Notes: generated by a model from the sequence alone, not told the origin. A stretch of DNA of 64,000 nt from Spirirestis rafaelensis WJT71-NPBG6 (GCA_019359015.1 JAHHID010000006.1:85547-149546); one strand, 5' to 3'. Positions 33,628 through 43,358 are shown, counted from the first letter of the stretch. Numbers and translations are program-made.

Positions 33628-36330
33628 TTAACTTGTAATCGCACCCCTGACTAAAATCACTGTACTCTCTACATTGGATGCGATCGCTTCCGGAATATTC
33701 CCTTTAACCGCGTGCTGTAGCAATCCTTCTCGCGAAGCTCCTAAAACCACTACATCATAACCTTCGGTTTTTACTAATTTAATTATTCCTTCAGCAACCG
33801 ATTCCGCTTTCACAGCTTCAGCGGTAACAGTGCTAGATAACTTGCGACGACGAATCAATTGACGAATTGATTGTTCTAAAACTGTCATATCTGGTTTTAA
33901 CTCAGATGGTTTGAATACCCGTGTGAGACGAATTTTCGGATCTTTCCCTAATGTGACTAACGCAGGTAGCAATTTAATCGCCAATAAAGCATTGGGACCA
34001 CCAGCCATTGGTACTAACCAGCTGTTGAATTGAGGAGCGGGAGATGAGGGAGATGACGAGACAAACTCTCCCTGTCCCCTGCCCCCTGCCCCCTGCTCCC
34101 TGCTCCCTGCTCCCTTATCTCCTTGTCTCCTTGTCTCAACACTCGCAGCCAACTTCACCAGCAACAAATCGCAGGTAGCTTGCTTAATTAAGGTATCGAC
34201 AACATTACCAAAAATCCGACCTGGAGTAGATGTATTTCCTTTCCATCCCATTAAAAGTATGTCTATATGTTGTTCGTTGATAGTTTCTAAAATTGCTTGG
34301 GCTGCATCGTGGGCAACGCGAATTTGTGTATGTAGAGGAATTTCCCACTTTTTAGCCATCACTTCAGCTTGTCTGAGCAAACGCCGACTTTTTGCAGTTC
34401 TGACTGACGTTTCTGATGGCGAACTATGGCGGGATACGGGTATCACTTGGATGCATTCTATTTCATAATGGCGATCGCGGGCAATTGCGAAAGCCATTTC
34501 TAATAATGTCCCTGCTGTTTCGGGATTAGCTATTGGTACTAATAATTTGCCTCTGCCAATGCTAGGCGATCGCGTTTGATAAACTACATAAGAAGGTTCT
34601 GGTTGCGGTGCTGACGATGCATTTTTACCATTGAGATGATTTGCTTCCGCACGAATTATATCTGCACGGGTAATAATCCCAATCAGCTTTCGTCCTTGGA
34701 GTACCGGCAAGCGACTGATTTTATAACGATCTAGTAAATACAGTACATTGCTTAGGTTGTGAGTAGGTGATACTGTCACCGGACTGCTGGTCATGATTTC
34801 CTTTAAAGGAATATCATTTGCGAGATTGCCAGCGCCTATTTTTAGTAAATCTGATTGGGTGACAATTCCAACTAACTTTCCTTCTTCTACCACCGGGAAA
34901 CCACGATGATGAGAATCGGCAAATGCCTGCATTGCTTCTTCTAAAGTTGTCTCTGCTTCTAGAGTTTCCACTCGTTCCTGCATTACTTGTTTTGCAGTTA
35001 ACTGTGTCAATATCCCTTCAGCAAAAGCTTGTTTGTTGATATTTATACCATTCAATTGCAAAATTTTGTCATACAGTGATCCAGGCACAACTTTGTCAGC
35101 AACTAAGTAAGATGTCACAGAAACAATCATTAAAGGTAGCACCAAATTGAAATCTGTAGTTATCTCAAATACAATCACAATTGCTGTAATTGGTACTTTG
35201 GAAACCGCGCTGAAAAATCCTCCCATTCCCGCTAGTGCATAAGTTGTGGGAGAACCCCCACCTAAAAGGTGGAACTCGCCTACACCGACTAAATAGCCTA
35301 AAGTAGAACCTAAAATCAGACTGGGTGCAAATAAACCTCCCGGCGCCCCCGATCCAAATGCAATCAAAGTCAAGATAAACTGAGCTATAAAGGCGATCGC
35401 TGCCCAAGAAGCATTGGCATTGCCAGTAATTATCTGCTCCCTTAAGCCAGTATTATCACGGAAATACTCTGGCAGTGTTGCCATGATAATTCCGGAAACC
35501 AAACCAGCTAACGCCACCCGTAATGGTAAGCTGATATGCAGACCGCGATAAAATTTTATACTTGCAATTAAACCGCGATTAAATACCGCACCTAGCAACC
35601 CCGCTAGAACTCCCAACAGTACGAAAAAGGGAATTTCCGGAATCGAGAAACTGGTAGAATACTTTATTGATTCTAGGTTTAGTAGCAAACTGCCACCACC
35701 CAACAGTCTGGATATTACGCCACCAATAAATGAGGCGATAATGGCGGTTCCCAGAGTCATTCCCGATAAATCTTGAAGTAACTCCTCGACAATAAAGAAT
35801 ACACCAGCGAGTGGAGCGTTGAAAGCTGCCGCCAAACCCGCACCTGCACCCGCAGCAATCATTTGTCGGCGATGCTCCGGAGAAGTGGGAACCAAGCGAC
35901 TCATTCCCGCAGCCAAACCCGCTCCTAATTGGACGGTAGGTCCTTGTCGTCCTAAAGTTATTCCCGAACCTAAAGCAATAATTGCACTAATTAACTTGAC
36001 ACCTGCGACGCGCCATGATAATTTCATCGGAAAATTAGCAAGCGAAGCTTTAACTTGAGGAATCCCACTACCAGAAGCCTCAGGTGCAAATCTTTCTACC
36101 AGAAAACCAGCGATAAAGCCAAAACTCACACCAATTGCTGGTAATACGAACCAGGCAGGAAAAACGTGCGATGTATGAACTCTCCATGTCCCTAACCATC
36201 CCGATCCGAATTTCAGAAATACAGCAGATAAAGCAGCGACGATACCAATCAAACAAGCTTCGGCGATCGCTAAACCTCTTCTAGGTTGCCAAAAACGGCG
36301 AAACCCCTGATTAAGAACAGCAAGCGACAT
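33628..36330 (-). CDS. ClC-type chloride transporter fused to CBS pair and two Usp domains
   Basis: 900 residues. Residues 20-420: ClC membrane domain with GSGIP (87-91), GRQGP (127-131), AAAFNAPLAGVFFIVEE and GGLFAPSLILGS. Residues about 435-555: two CBS domains. Residues about 580-710 and 765-897: two universal-stress-protein domains. In ClC exchangers the GREGP glutamate gates anion and proton movement; here it is Gln129, so proton coupling is probably altered, while the inner Glu pair (VEE) is kept. Between the Usp domains a repeat-derived Gly/Arg/Gln-rich insert (about residues 710-750, bases about 34020-34145) is spliced in frame. Confidence 0.95.
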   Translation of the reverse strand: MSLAVLNQGFRRFWQPRRGLAIAEACLIGIVAALSAVFLKFGSGWLGTWRVHTSHVFPAWFVLPAIGVSFGFIAGFLVERFAPEASGSGIPQVKASLANFPMKLSWRVAGVKLISAIIALGSGITLGRQGPTVQLGAGLAAGMSRLVPTSPEHRRQMIAAGAGAGLAAAFNAPLAGVFFIVEELLQDLSGMTLGTAIIASFIGGVISRLLGGGSLLLNLESIKYSTSFSIPEIPFFVLLGVLAGLLGAVFNRGLIASIKFYRGLHISLPLRVALAGLVSGIIMATLPEYFRDNTGLREQIITGNANASWAAIAFIAQFILTLIAFGSGAPGGLFAPSLILGSTLGYLVGVGEFHLLGGGSPTTYALAGMGGFFSAVSKVPITAIVIVFEITTDFNLVLPLMIVSVTSYLVADKVVPGSLYDKILQLNGININKQAFAEGILTQLTAKQVMQERVETLEAETTLEEAMQAFADSHHRGFPVVEEGKLVGIVTQSDLLKIGAGNLANDIPLKEIMTSSPVTVSPTHNLSNVLYLLDRYKISRLPVLQGRKLIGIITRADIIRAEANHLNGKNASSAPQPEPSYVVYQTRSPSIGRGKLLVPIANPETAGTLLEMAFAIARDRHYEIECIQVIPVSRHSSPSETSVRTAKSRRLLRQAEVMAKKWEIPLHTQIRVAHDAAQAILETINEQHIDILLMGWKGNTSTPGRIFGNVVDTLIKQATCDLLLVKLAASVETRRQGDKGAGSREQGAGGRGQGEFVSSSPSSPAPQFNSWLVPMAGGPNALLAIKLLPALVTLGKDPKIRLTRVFKPSELKPDMTVLEQSIRQLIRRRKLSSTVTAEAVKAESVAEGIIKLVKTEGYDVVVLGASREGLLQHAVKGNIPEAIASNVESTVILVRGAITS

Positions 36331-36356
36331 AAGATTAAAGATTTAAAGTAAAAAAC

Positions 36357-36450
36357 GGTCATTGGTCATTGGTCATTGGTCATTGGGCATTGGGCATTGG
36401 GGAATAACCTTCTTACCTAATCGCTAGTCCCCAGTCCCTAGTCCCCATTT
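36357..36450. repeat. Heptamer tandem repeats (ATTGGTC, then CTAGTCCCCAGT)
   Basis: Five to six copies of the 7-bp unit ATTGGTC drifting to ATTGGGC, then a few bases later copies of CTAGTCCCCAGTCC. It lies between the ClC and PmbA-type genes, both on the minus strand. Confidence 0.75.
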
Positions 36451-36459
36451 TCCAATCCT

Positions 36460-37773
36460 TCAAGTTTTTCTCCCGGTGGTAAAAAGTCCATCCACTATCA
36501 GAGACGGAGTGTAACAAGAACCATTCCAATCAGCATCGCCACCAAGTAGAACCACTTCTTTAAGAGCAGTATAGACATTACCTGCAACCATAGTATCCTT
36601 AACCCGCCCAATTACTTGACCATTTTGGACGCGGTAGCCCAAATCAATATTGATGGAAAAGTCGCCAGAAATGCCGTTACCGCCGCCCAAGATTTGATCT
36701 ACAATCAAGCCACGATCCAACTTTTGAATCAAATATTGTAGCGAAGCTGAACCTGGCTCGATTAAGAAATTAAATAAACCAGGGGTAGGATAGCTACTTA
36801 AATCAGGGCGAAAACCGTTACCAGTGCTACCTGTACCTAATTGATGTCCGATAGTGCGATCGCCATAAAAATTTTGCAAAACCCCATTTTGGATAAATAC
36901 CAAAGGCTGAGTCGGTGTACCTTCATCATCAAAAGGACAGCTGTAAGGTCCAGCAACCGGGTCTTGGTATAAAGTCAGAGTTGGTGCCATTACTGGTTTA
37001 CCAATTCGTTCTGCCCAAGGAGAAGTTACCTCAATCACTCGTTTACCATTCAAAGCAGCTTGCACAGTACCCCAAAGCATATCAGCGGCTTTAGAAGTAA
37101 ATAATACTGGAACGCGACCGCTAGGGGGTGAAACATTTTTTTTTGCCCACATCAAGCGCTGTAAAATTTGATTAGCTACTTTCTCAGGATGCAAATTATT
37201 TCGCTGAGTTTGACCATCGGCGACACTCAAAAAATCATCGCCACGTATCCATTCAGCCTCTACATAAGAATTAAGAGTTGTGTCGGTGTAGTAGCAATCT
37301 AAACCTTTAGTGTTGACAAGTCTGGTAGTTTCGACATCGCATTCCCACTCAGCCGTACAGAGAACATCTGGGTAAGCATCTCGAATGATAGCGATCGCTT
37401 CTTTGCCCCAGTTTACCAACATCTCTATCGGCACATCTTCCCCCAAGTCTGGGTAAGAAGGTTGAGACTTGGTATTTAATTCTACAGTTTCTGGTTGATT
37501 AAGTTGACTTAGAGATAGCGCCCGTTCTACCATTGCGGCAGCGGTGACAGAACCATAAGCTACCGTAATTCCCGGACACCCATTGCGCCACAACCGTAGT
37601 GCTGTACCTTCAGCTTGATTGGTTTCTAGCTGTTTTAGACGATTTGCCTCAAAAAACACAGGTCGAGAAAGCGATCGCGACTGATACACCTCAGCCTCTT
37701 CTGCCCCCGACTTGATAGCTAGTTCCAACAACTCTTCTGCTAGTGTATCTTGTGACAAATTTTCAGAACCCAT
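36460..37773 (-). CDS. TldE/PmbA-family metallopeptidase subunit
   Basis: 437 residues, the usual size. Family features: LELAIKSGAEEAEVYQSRSL at the start (coiled N-terminal domain), GRVPVLFTSKAADMLWGTV, the DDEGTPTQP block, GVLQNFYGDRTIG and late GDFSINIDLGYRVQNGQ then GRVKDTMVAGN. In E. coli TldD carries the zinc site (HExxxH) and TldE/PmbA lacks it; this protein has no HExxH, so it is the TldE-type partner. No tldD in the window. The pair is known for trimming modified peptides and the CcdA antitoxin in E. coli. Confidence 0.9.
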   Translation of the reverse strand: MGSENLSQDTLAEELLELAIKSGAEEAEVYQSRSLSRPVFFEANRLKQLETNQAEGTALRLWRNGCPGITVAYGSVTAAAMVERALSLSQLNQPETVELNTKSQPSYPDLGEDVPIEMLVNWGKEAIAIIRDAYPDVLCTAEWECDVETTRLVNTKGLDCYYTDTTLNSYVEAEWIRGDDFLSVADGQTQRNNLHPEKVANQILQRLMWAKKNVSPPSGRVPVLFTSKAADMLWGTVQAALNGKRVIEVTSPWAERIGKPVMAPTLTLYQDPVAGPYSCPFDDEGTPTQPLVFIQNGVLQNFYGDRTIGHQLGTGSTGNGFRPDLSSYPTPGLFNFLIEPGSASLQYLIQKLDRGLIVDQILGGGNGISGDFSINIDLGYRVQNGQVIGRVKDTMVAGNVYTALKEVVLLGGDADWNGSCYTPSLIVDGLFTTGRKT

Positions 37774-37796
37774 GACCCTTGATGAATTTTGGATTA

Positions 37797-37974
37797 GTCA
37801 TTGGTAATTGGGGGATTGGGCAATGGTAATTGGGGGATTGGGCAATGGGCAATGGGAATTAAAAACGCTTGACTAATTGTAATGCCCGAATAAATATGAT
37901 TCTTTCCATGCCCCATGCCCATTGCCCCATGCCCCATGCCCCATGCCCCATGCCCCATCCCCAATGCCCTAACT
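37797..37974. repeat. Two heptamer arrays in opposite orientation
   Basis: Left: GGTAATTGGGGGATTGGGCA units with CAATGGG; right: CCATGCCCCATGCCC and CCCCATG units. The right array is the complement in kind of the left, so a long imperfect stem could form. Located between the Tab2 and PmbA-type genes, both on the minus strand. Confidence 0.8.
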
Positions 37975-37978
37975 AAAT

Positions 37979-38842
37979 TTACGGCAAATTGACCTCTTGC
38001 AACAGCCAGAAGCCAGCAAAAGATTCGGCTTGGCGATCGGATTGCACCCCGATAAAGTGAACTCCGTTAGCTTTTTGCTTTGCTTCTTCAAAAGCTTTTG
38101 CTTCTGCTATAGGTTGAGGATTTTTGATATTCGCCAAAATCCAGCTTTCAGTAGCACCAGTTTCTAAAACCAATCTCGTTCCTTTAGTTGTGTCAAGTCT
38201 CAACCAAGCCAACTCCAAACCAGACATCCAACCCGCTAAAGGTAACGCTCGTGGTGATAAAATTAACACACCAGGAATGCGGCTTTCCGGTGACAAATTC
38301 GCCAATTCCATCGGGAATGATTCACCAAAGGCGATTTCCCATTCATGCATTTCCGCAAAGTCCGCACCTGTTAACGTAACAAATATCCATTGCTGTCCTT
38401 CCAAAGCATCTGGTAAGCGTTGAGGTAAAGGACTTTCCAAACGCACTGAAGCATTAGTTGCCTCTTCATACCCAGGTTCTTGAGGATACACCTGTTCGCT
38501 CCGCTGTTGTAGCCATTGATTAAGCATCAAAGTGCGACGACTAGCTTGAGCCGGAATGCCGACTTCCTGGCAAGCTTTAGTAATCATATTGTTCATTTGG
38601 CGACGGAAAAACCGGATTTTCAGCGGTGGTTCTCCAGCTTGCTCGATTGCTTGTTGCAAAGCCGTCCGCAACCAACCAGAATTTACCTGCGTACTGGGGC
38701 AATACTGAGCATAGCGAAATAAAGAATCAGTTTTTGTGCGCGTATCCAAAGGACTCTCGCACACCAACACCTCCCAAATCTTTTTGTTGTTTTCGTCCAA
38801 AATTGGACGGGAGTAAAAATCGAGTTCCCAAATACTGCCCAT
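37979..38842 (-). CDS. Tab2/Atab2-family RNA-binding translation factor
   Basis: 287 residues, the size of the cyanobacterial homologues. The start IWELDFYSRPILDENNKKIW, the LKIRFFRRQMNNMITKACQ stretch, and GFWLLQEV at the end are family marks. In Chlamydomonas and Arabidopsis the family is needed for translation of photosystem subunit mRNAs (psaB; in plants also PSII); the cyanobacterial function is inferred. Cytoplasmic; no signal peptide. Its own 3' end abuts a long heptamer array. Confidence 0.88.
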   Translation of the reverse strand: MGSIWELDFYSRPILDENNKKIWEVLVCESPLDTRTKTDSLFRYAQYCPSTQVNSGWLRTALQQAIEQAGEPPLKIRFFRRQMNNMITKACQEVGIPAQASRRTLMLNQWLQQRSEQVYPQEPGYEEATNASVRLESPLPQRLPDALEGQQWIFVTLTGADFAEMHEWEIAFGESFPMELANLSPESRIPGVLILSPRALPLAGWMSGLELAWLRLDTTKGTRLVLETGATESWILANIKNPQPIAEAKAFEEAKQKANGVHFIGVQSDRQAESFAGFWLLQEVNLP

Positions 38843-38939
38843 GTTATGCCGTTTAAGTCTGGCGACTTCATATTTTTTCTTATATTTTCATGATATAGGG
38901 CGTTGGTTGCGAGTCTGCTCTTGAACTAAAGTTATTAAT

Positions 38940-38991
38940 TCGTAGTAAGCCAGAAGAGCGCTTTTAATGGGCACTTAAGTGCCCACTACGT
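38940..38991. repeat. Palindromic dispersed repeat with CGTAGT/ACTACG ends
   Basis: CGTAGT at 38941-38946 and ACTACG at 38985-38990 flank a perfect 18-bp palindrome (38968-38985, TGGGCACTTAAGTGCCCA). This is a known-looking Nostocales spacer repeat. Nothing else was seen in 38843-39124. Confidence 0.55.
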
Positions 38992-39124
38992 GTGACAGTT
39001 ACGTAAGTTTTATATCTGATACGCAAGTCCACGCCTTCTGGATGATGACGATTTTCATTTATATTTATTAAGCTTTTAGAGACATAAGCACAAATATGTA
39101 TAGCAATATCTGTGTCAAACTGAA

Positions 39125-39379
39125 ATGAAGCTACCTGAACTAGATTTAGAAACCATTGACAGAGTTATCGAAATGGCATGGGAAGATAGAACGCCATTTG
39201 AAGCAATTGAAAAACAATTTGCTTTGCACGAACAGCAGGTTATTACCCTCATGCGTCGAGAAATGAAGCCATCCAGCTTTCGGATGTGGCGCGAACGTGT
39301 TGAAGGACGCAATACTAAGCATTTGCACAAGCGAGAATTTCTGGCTGGTCGATTTAAGTCAGATAATCAAAAGACTTAA
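39125..39379 (+). CDS. DUF2805/TIGR03643 family small protein
   Basis: 84 residues, strongly helical and basic: LDRVIEMAWEDRTPFEAIEK-like start, FALHEQQVITLMRREMKPSS, then FRMWRERVEGRNTKH. The family is conserved in bacteria, is often near DNA repair or cryptochrome genes, and looks like a helix-turn-helix DNA-binding domain; its function is not established. ATG 39125 has no strong ribosome binding site. Not in an operon. Confidence 0.85.
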   Translation: MKLPELDLETIDRVIEMAWEDRTPFEAIEKQFALHEQQVITLMRREMKPSSFRMWRERVEGRNTKHLHKREFLAGRFKSDNQKT

Positions 39380-39610
39380 GCGATCGCTCCACACTCAATA
39401 CGGTTCGGTTAGGAAAGTTATCTCTTGAGGGAAGCAGGGGGTGCAGGGGGAGAGAAAAGCTTATCCGAAGCGTATTGGCTCCACACTTATTTTGATTAAG
39501 ATACAGCAACCTTTATTGGCAAATGCCTTAAGGATTTGCAATGCCCCTCAACCCTTGTAAACATAGAGGCGGTAAAATAGTTCTATTTTCAAAGCTTCAA
39601 AAAACTAACT

Positions 39611-40348
39611 ATGACGATGCATCCGATCCAACGTGCATTTGCTAACCGCGACGCCCTCAAAGTGATCAGCGGCTTAAATAACTTTGATGCCGATCGCACA
39701 GCCGCTATTGTTAAAGCAGCCGATCTCGGCGGTGCTACTTTTGTTGATATTGCCGCAGATCCGACTTTAGTTCAATTAGCAAAAAGTTTGACAAGTTTAC
39801 CAATTTGTGTTTCAGCAGTTGAGCCAGAAAAATTTGTTCAAGCTGTGGCTGCTGGTGCTGATTTAATTGAAATCGGCAATTTTGATTCTTTCTATGCCCA
39901 AGGACGCCGTTTTGAGGGTGAGGAAGTTTTAGCACTGACTCGCGAAACTCGCGCCTTGCTGCCAGAAATCACCTTATCTGTCACCGTTCCCCACATCCTG
40001 ACGCTGGATAAACAAGTACAGCTAGCTGAGGAATTAGTAAAAGCAGGGGCTGACATCATCCAAACCGAAGGTGGTACTAGCAGTCAACCCACACACCCCG
40101 GAACTCTAGGATTAATTGAAAAAGCTGCTCCTACCTTGGCAGCAGCTTATGAAATTTCTCGTGTAGTATCAGTGCCAGTGTTATGTGCTTCCGGCATTTC
40201 TAACGTCACAGTTCCACTCGCGATCGCTAGCGGTGCAGCTGGTGTTGGTGTCGGTTCCGCCATCAATCAACTTAATAGTGAAGTGGCAATGATTGCTGCT
40301 GTGCGTGGGTTGGTAGAAGCTTTAGCAAAAACAAGAGTGCTGAAATAA
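39611..40348 (+). CDS. ycf23: Ycf23/DUF561 TIM-barrel protein
   Basis: 245 residues. A TIM barrel with typical C-terminal phosphate-binding strand-loops: IQTEGGTSSQPTHPGTLGLI, VPVLCASGISNVTVPLAI and AAGVGVGSAINQL. It matches the plastid ycf23 and cyanobacterial DUF561 family, related in fold to phosphate-binding barrels such as thiazole synthase, but the reaction is unknown. Start ATG 39611 is used. A tandem hairpin region follows (40386-40456). Confidence 0.92.
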   Translation: MTMHPIQRAFANRDALKVISGLNNFDADRTAAIVKAADLGGATFVDIAADPTLVQLAKSLTSLPICVSAVEPEKFVQAVAAGADLIEIGNFDSFYAQGRRFEGEEVLALTRETRALLPEITLSVTVPHILTLDKQVQLAEELVKAGADIIQTEGGTSSQPTHPGTLGLIEKAAPTLAAAYEISRVVSVPVLCASGISNVTVPLAIASGAAGVGVGSAINQLNSEVAMIAAVRGLVEALAKTRVLK

Positions 40349-40385
40349 CCGTCCTTACCCTATAAGGGTGGGGCTACACAAGCAA

Positions 40386-40456
40386 AGACCGCCTACGCGG
40401 TCTAAAATTATTTAGCCTGCGTTCGCGTAACGTGTCGCAGACAAGGCAGGCTTTGT
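40386..40456. terminator. Two hairpins between convergent ycf23 and aminotransferase genes
   Basis: First: AGACCGC/GCGGTCT, 7-bp stem, loop CTAC (40386-40403). Second: AGCCTGC/GCAGGCT (40414-40420 with 40446-40452), followed by TTGTTTGT. The second is the better terminator for ycf23. The sequence between contains a dispersed GCGTTCGCGTAACG repeat. Confidence 0.55.
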
Positions 40457-40503
40457 TTGTGTGCCCGTAAACTCCGCCACTTCTAGTCGTCAGGCATTTT
40501 TAT

Positions 40504-41652
40504 CTACGCCAAACAATCCTTCAACGCATAAATTACTTGATCTTGCTGTTGTTGTGAAAGTTCTGGGAACATCGGCAAAGATAAAACCTCATTGCAGGTT
40601 TGTTCCGCTACAGGCAACTGTCCTGGCTTATAGCCCAGACTTTGATAAACTGGCTGTAAATGCAAGGGGTGAGGATAGTAAATCATCGTACTTACACCCA
40701 AAGATTGCAACTCGTCGCGAACCCAGTCGCGATGTTTGGCACTGGAGCCATTTCGCCCTTCAGATAATACAAGAATTGTGTATTGATTCCAAACGCCTGA
40801 ACCACCAGTTAATTCTTGAGGAGGGATGATACCAGGAATTGATCTGAGTAACTGATGGTAACGTTGGGCGATCGCTCGCCGCTGATTATTCCAAGTATCA
40901 AGATAACGCAGTTTAATCTGAAGAATAGCCGCTTGTAAAGCATCTAAGCGACTATTTACACCTATTTCCTCGTGAATATAGCGATTTTTACTACCATGCT
41001 CTTTTAAAACCCGCAGCTTCGCAGCAATTTCCGGATCATTAGTTGTTATCGCTCCGCCATCACCGCAACCACCAAGATTTTTAGTTGGGTAGAAACTAAA
41101 GCAACCGATGTGTCCAATGCTCCCTACTCTTTGCCCTGCCCAACTTGCGCCTGTAGATTGAGCGCAATCTTCAATTAGTACTAGATTGTGAACTTTGGCT
41201 AAATTCATCAAAGCAGTCATATCCACAGGTTGTCCAAACAAATGAACTGGGATAATTGCCTTTGTTTTTGCTGTAATCGCCGCCGCTATTTGCTGCAAAT
41301 CTAAATTCAAGGTAGTAGCGTCAATATCAACGAAAACTGGCTTTGCACCCACAGCACTGACAACTTCTGATGTCGCAATAAAAGTAAAAGGTGTAGTAAT
41401 CACCTCGTCACCCGAACCAATGCCCAAGGCTCGTAGGGCTAAGTAGAGCGCATCAGTACCAGAGTTACAACTTACACATTGACTAACATTATGATAAGCG
41501 GCAAACTGTTGCTCAAAGCTGGCAACTACAGAACCGCCGATATAACGTCCAGAAGCCAAAAGTTCCAGAACAGCCGCACTCACTTCTGCTTCAATAGTGC
41601 TGTATTGCTGTTTGTTATCAAAGGCAGGGATAGAATTTATGCTTTGGATCAT
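40504..41652 (-). CDS. DegT/DnrJ/EryC1/StrS-family PLP sugar aminotransferase
   Basis: 382 residues. PLP-dependent transfer of an amino group to a keto-sugar nucleotide in surface polysaccharide or glycan synthesis. Hallmarks: SCNSGTDALYLALRALGIGS, GDEVITTPFTFIAT, VDIDATTLNLD, VLIEDCAQSTGA, the Schiff-base Lys191 in SFYPTKNLGGCGDGG, and GVNSRLDALQAAIL. The specific sugar cannot be read. No other polysaccharide genes flank it, so it is an isolated glycan-pathway gene here. Cytoplasmic. Confidence 0.94.
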   Translation of the reverse strand: MIQSINSIPAFDNKQQYSTIEAEVSAAVLELLASGRYIGGSVVASFEQQFAAYHNVSQCVSCNSGTDALYLALRALGIGSGDEVITTPFTFIATSEVVSAVGAKPVFVDIDATTLNLDLQQIAAAITAKTKAIIPVHLFGQPVDMTALMNLAKVHNLVLIEDCAQSTGASWAGQRVGSIGHIGCFSFYPTKNLGGCGDGGAITTNDPEIAAKLRVLKEHGSKNRYIHEEIGVNSRLDALQAAILQIKLRYLDTWNNQRRAIAQRYHQLLRSIPGIIPPQELTGGSGVWNQYTILVLSEGRNGSSAKHRDWVRDELQSLGVSTMIYYPHPLHLQPVYQSLGYKPGQLPVAEQTCNEVLSLPMFPELSQQQQDQVIYALKDCLA

Positions 41653-42008
41653 GAGTTTTCATTTTATTTGAATATTGGGGGCTAAAGACTAGGGATTAGA
41701 GACTGTAAAAAATGAATGATGAAAAAATATACAATTCATTAATTATTATCCAATCCGTAATTCCCAATCGCTCCACGAAACATTTTGACCGTCGATTTTA
41801 GCGCTTTTGAATTGTTGATCAAAAAGCTATTGAAAAATTGTCGAACAGAATCTGCCTAAGTAAAGGTTTTTACTTAGATTTATAATTGGTAGAAACACCA
41901 ATCGCTGGCATAAAAGGTGATATATATCAACCAAGATCCAACACCTCGAATTAAAGTTCCAAGTGTGTAGGCGAATGAGCAAAAAAAACTTCAGTAGGTA
42001 GACAATGC
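41653..42008. other. Divergent intergenic region
   Basis: 356 bp between the aminotransferase (minus) and the FetB-like permease (plus). AT-rich. A GGGATTAGAGACTG piece of a dispersed repeat is near 41690. No operator recognised. Confidence 0.4.
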
Positions 42009-42785
42009 ATGCAGGATTTGATCAAGTTGGATTTGGTTGATTTGGTTATTGCTGTGGGATTAATGGCGATCGCCATTGGTTTATCTGCGCTTTCTAAACT
42101 AGGACTAGAATTAAACTTAGCCCTTGCTACCGGCAGAACCATCCTACAACTACTGGTGTTGGGATACGTTTTAGACTTCATCTTTGCTTTTAATAATCCT
42201 TGGGCAGTTTTGGGGATTTTGGCAATAATGCTGACGATAGCAGCGATTGTCGCACGAAATCGCATCACTCAGAAAATACCCCAGGTTTTGCCGTTAGTCT
42301 GGGGAGCAATTTTCATCAGCACTTTTATCACACTCTTTTACATAAATTTCTTAATTATTCAACCAGATAGATGGTATGAACCGCAGTATTTGCTTCCTTT
42401 GGGGGGAATTATCTTAGGTAATGCCATGAATGCAGCGGCGATCGCTGGGGAACGCCTTGTCAGTACGATTAACTCCAGCCAACTAGAAATTGAAACCCAC
42501 CTAAGTTTAGGCGCAACTCCTGTGCAAGCAGTTACTAAATACCGCAAAGACGCCATCAAAGCCGGATTAATTCCCACTTTAAATCAGATGACGCTTATCG
42601 GTATGGTCGCACTACCACCAATCACCACCGGACAGTTGCTAGGTGGAGTAGCTCCCCTTGATGCTGTATCATACGAAATTTTGATTATGTTCGCGATCGC
42701 CTTGACTAACTTGCTGACAACTCTTTTAATTACTCGAGGTTTATGTCGCCAGTTTTTTAACTCTACCGCGCAGCTAATTAGGTGA
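42009..42785 (+). CDS. fetB: FetB-like (UPF0014) ABC-type metal export permease
   Basis: 258 residues with about seven membrane helices. The family blocks ATGRTILQLLVLGYVLDFIF, LPLGGIILGNAMNAAAIAGER and SLGATPVQAVTKYRKDAIKA then GLIPTLNQMTLIGMVALPP are all seen. In E. coli FetA/FetB exports iron and protects against oxidative stress; a FetA-type ATPase gene is not adjacent here, so the partner must be elsewhere or the protein acts differently. The link to iron is from the family only. Confidence 0.9.
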   Translation: MQDLIKLDLVDLVIAVGLMAIAIGLSALSKLGLELNLALATGRTILQLLVLGYVLDFIFAFNNPWAVLGILAIMLTIAAIVARNRITQKIPQVLPLVWGAIFISTFITLFYINFLIIQPDRWYEPQYLLPLGGIILGNAMNAAAIAGERLVSTINSSQLEIETHLSLGATPVQAVTKYRKDAIKAGLIPTLNQMTLIGMVALPPITTGQLLGGVAPLDAVSYEILIMFAIALTNLLTTLLITRGLCRQFFNSTAQLIR

Positions 42786-43184
42786 TGAGGAGTTTCTGAC
42801 TTTGTGGGTGGAGGAGTAAAAAAGTAGATTAAGTAGGAAAAAACAAATTAATACCAAGTTGTAATCAAAGATAGCAGCCGTCATTGCAACACAACTGCGT
42901 GCTTTGATCGCCTTGGTCTCGTAGCTTGGTTCCCCTTCAGGATAAGCTCTTTGCGTCGCGTGCGATTGATAAGAGAAGCGCTCAGGAAACGAAGTGGAGC
43001 GACGCAATCTAATTTATCACTATTACAATAGAACGCAACGTGGTATCATTTAGTCAGGGAAATTAAAAATTTATTTCCTACGAAAAATTAAATTTTTTTG
43101 AAGACCGGATAAGCTTTGAGAAAGCGCCCGGTTAACAGTTTGCTACTTATGAGGATCTAAATATCTGAGTAGCTAGCTGACCCA
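42786..43184. other. Gene-free spacer
   Basis: 399 bp with a dispersed repeat piece (CCTTGGTCTCGTAGCTTGG, AGAGAAGCGCTCAGG) at 42910-43000 and an AT-rich stretch 43060-43100. An inverted GACCGG/CCGGTT pair at 43099-43134 may lie in the promoter of the micro-gene at 43185. No coding sequence. Confidence 0.4.
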
Positions 43185-43358
43185 ATGAAAATTTTAGCAA
43201 CTTTTTTGATTAGCGCGATCGCATTTCAAACACTTGCGCTAGCAGAATACAACTTGCCAGACAAAAGTAGCTTTAAGGAAAGCGTAGGTAATGGAACACG
43301 AGTATTTGATTGCACATATCGCGGGAGTGACCGCAGGGAAGGATGCTTAGGAATTTAG
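43185..43358 (+). CDS. Micro-protein with signal peptide, 57 residues
   Basis: ATG 43185: signal peptide MKILATFLISAIAFQTLALA (cleavage after Ala20), then a 37-residue mature peptide EYNLPDKSSFKESVGNGTRV... with two cysteines (FDCTYRGSDRREGCLGI) that could form one disulfide. Hydrophobic core and cleavage site are convincing, so it is likely real although short. Its last five codons overlap the ATG of the next micro-gene. Family unknown. Confidence 0.55.
   Translation: MKILATFLISAIAFQTLALAEYNLPDKSSFKESVGNGTRVFDCTYRGSDRREGCLGI

Noticed and set aside
33353..33638. Long repeat-encoded reading frames (DNAIVST/RYVNAST) as a repeat protein gene
   Set aside because: The unit length is a multiple of three and has no stop in two frames, so long frames arise automatically. 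There is no ribosome binding site and the start would be TTG.
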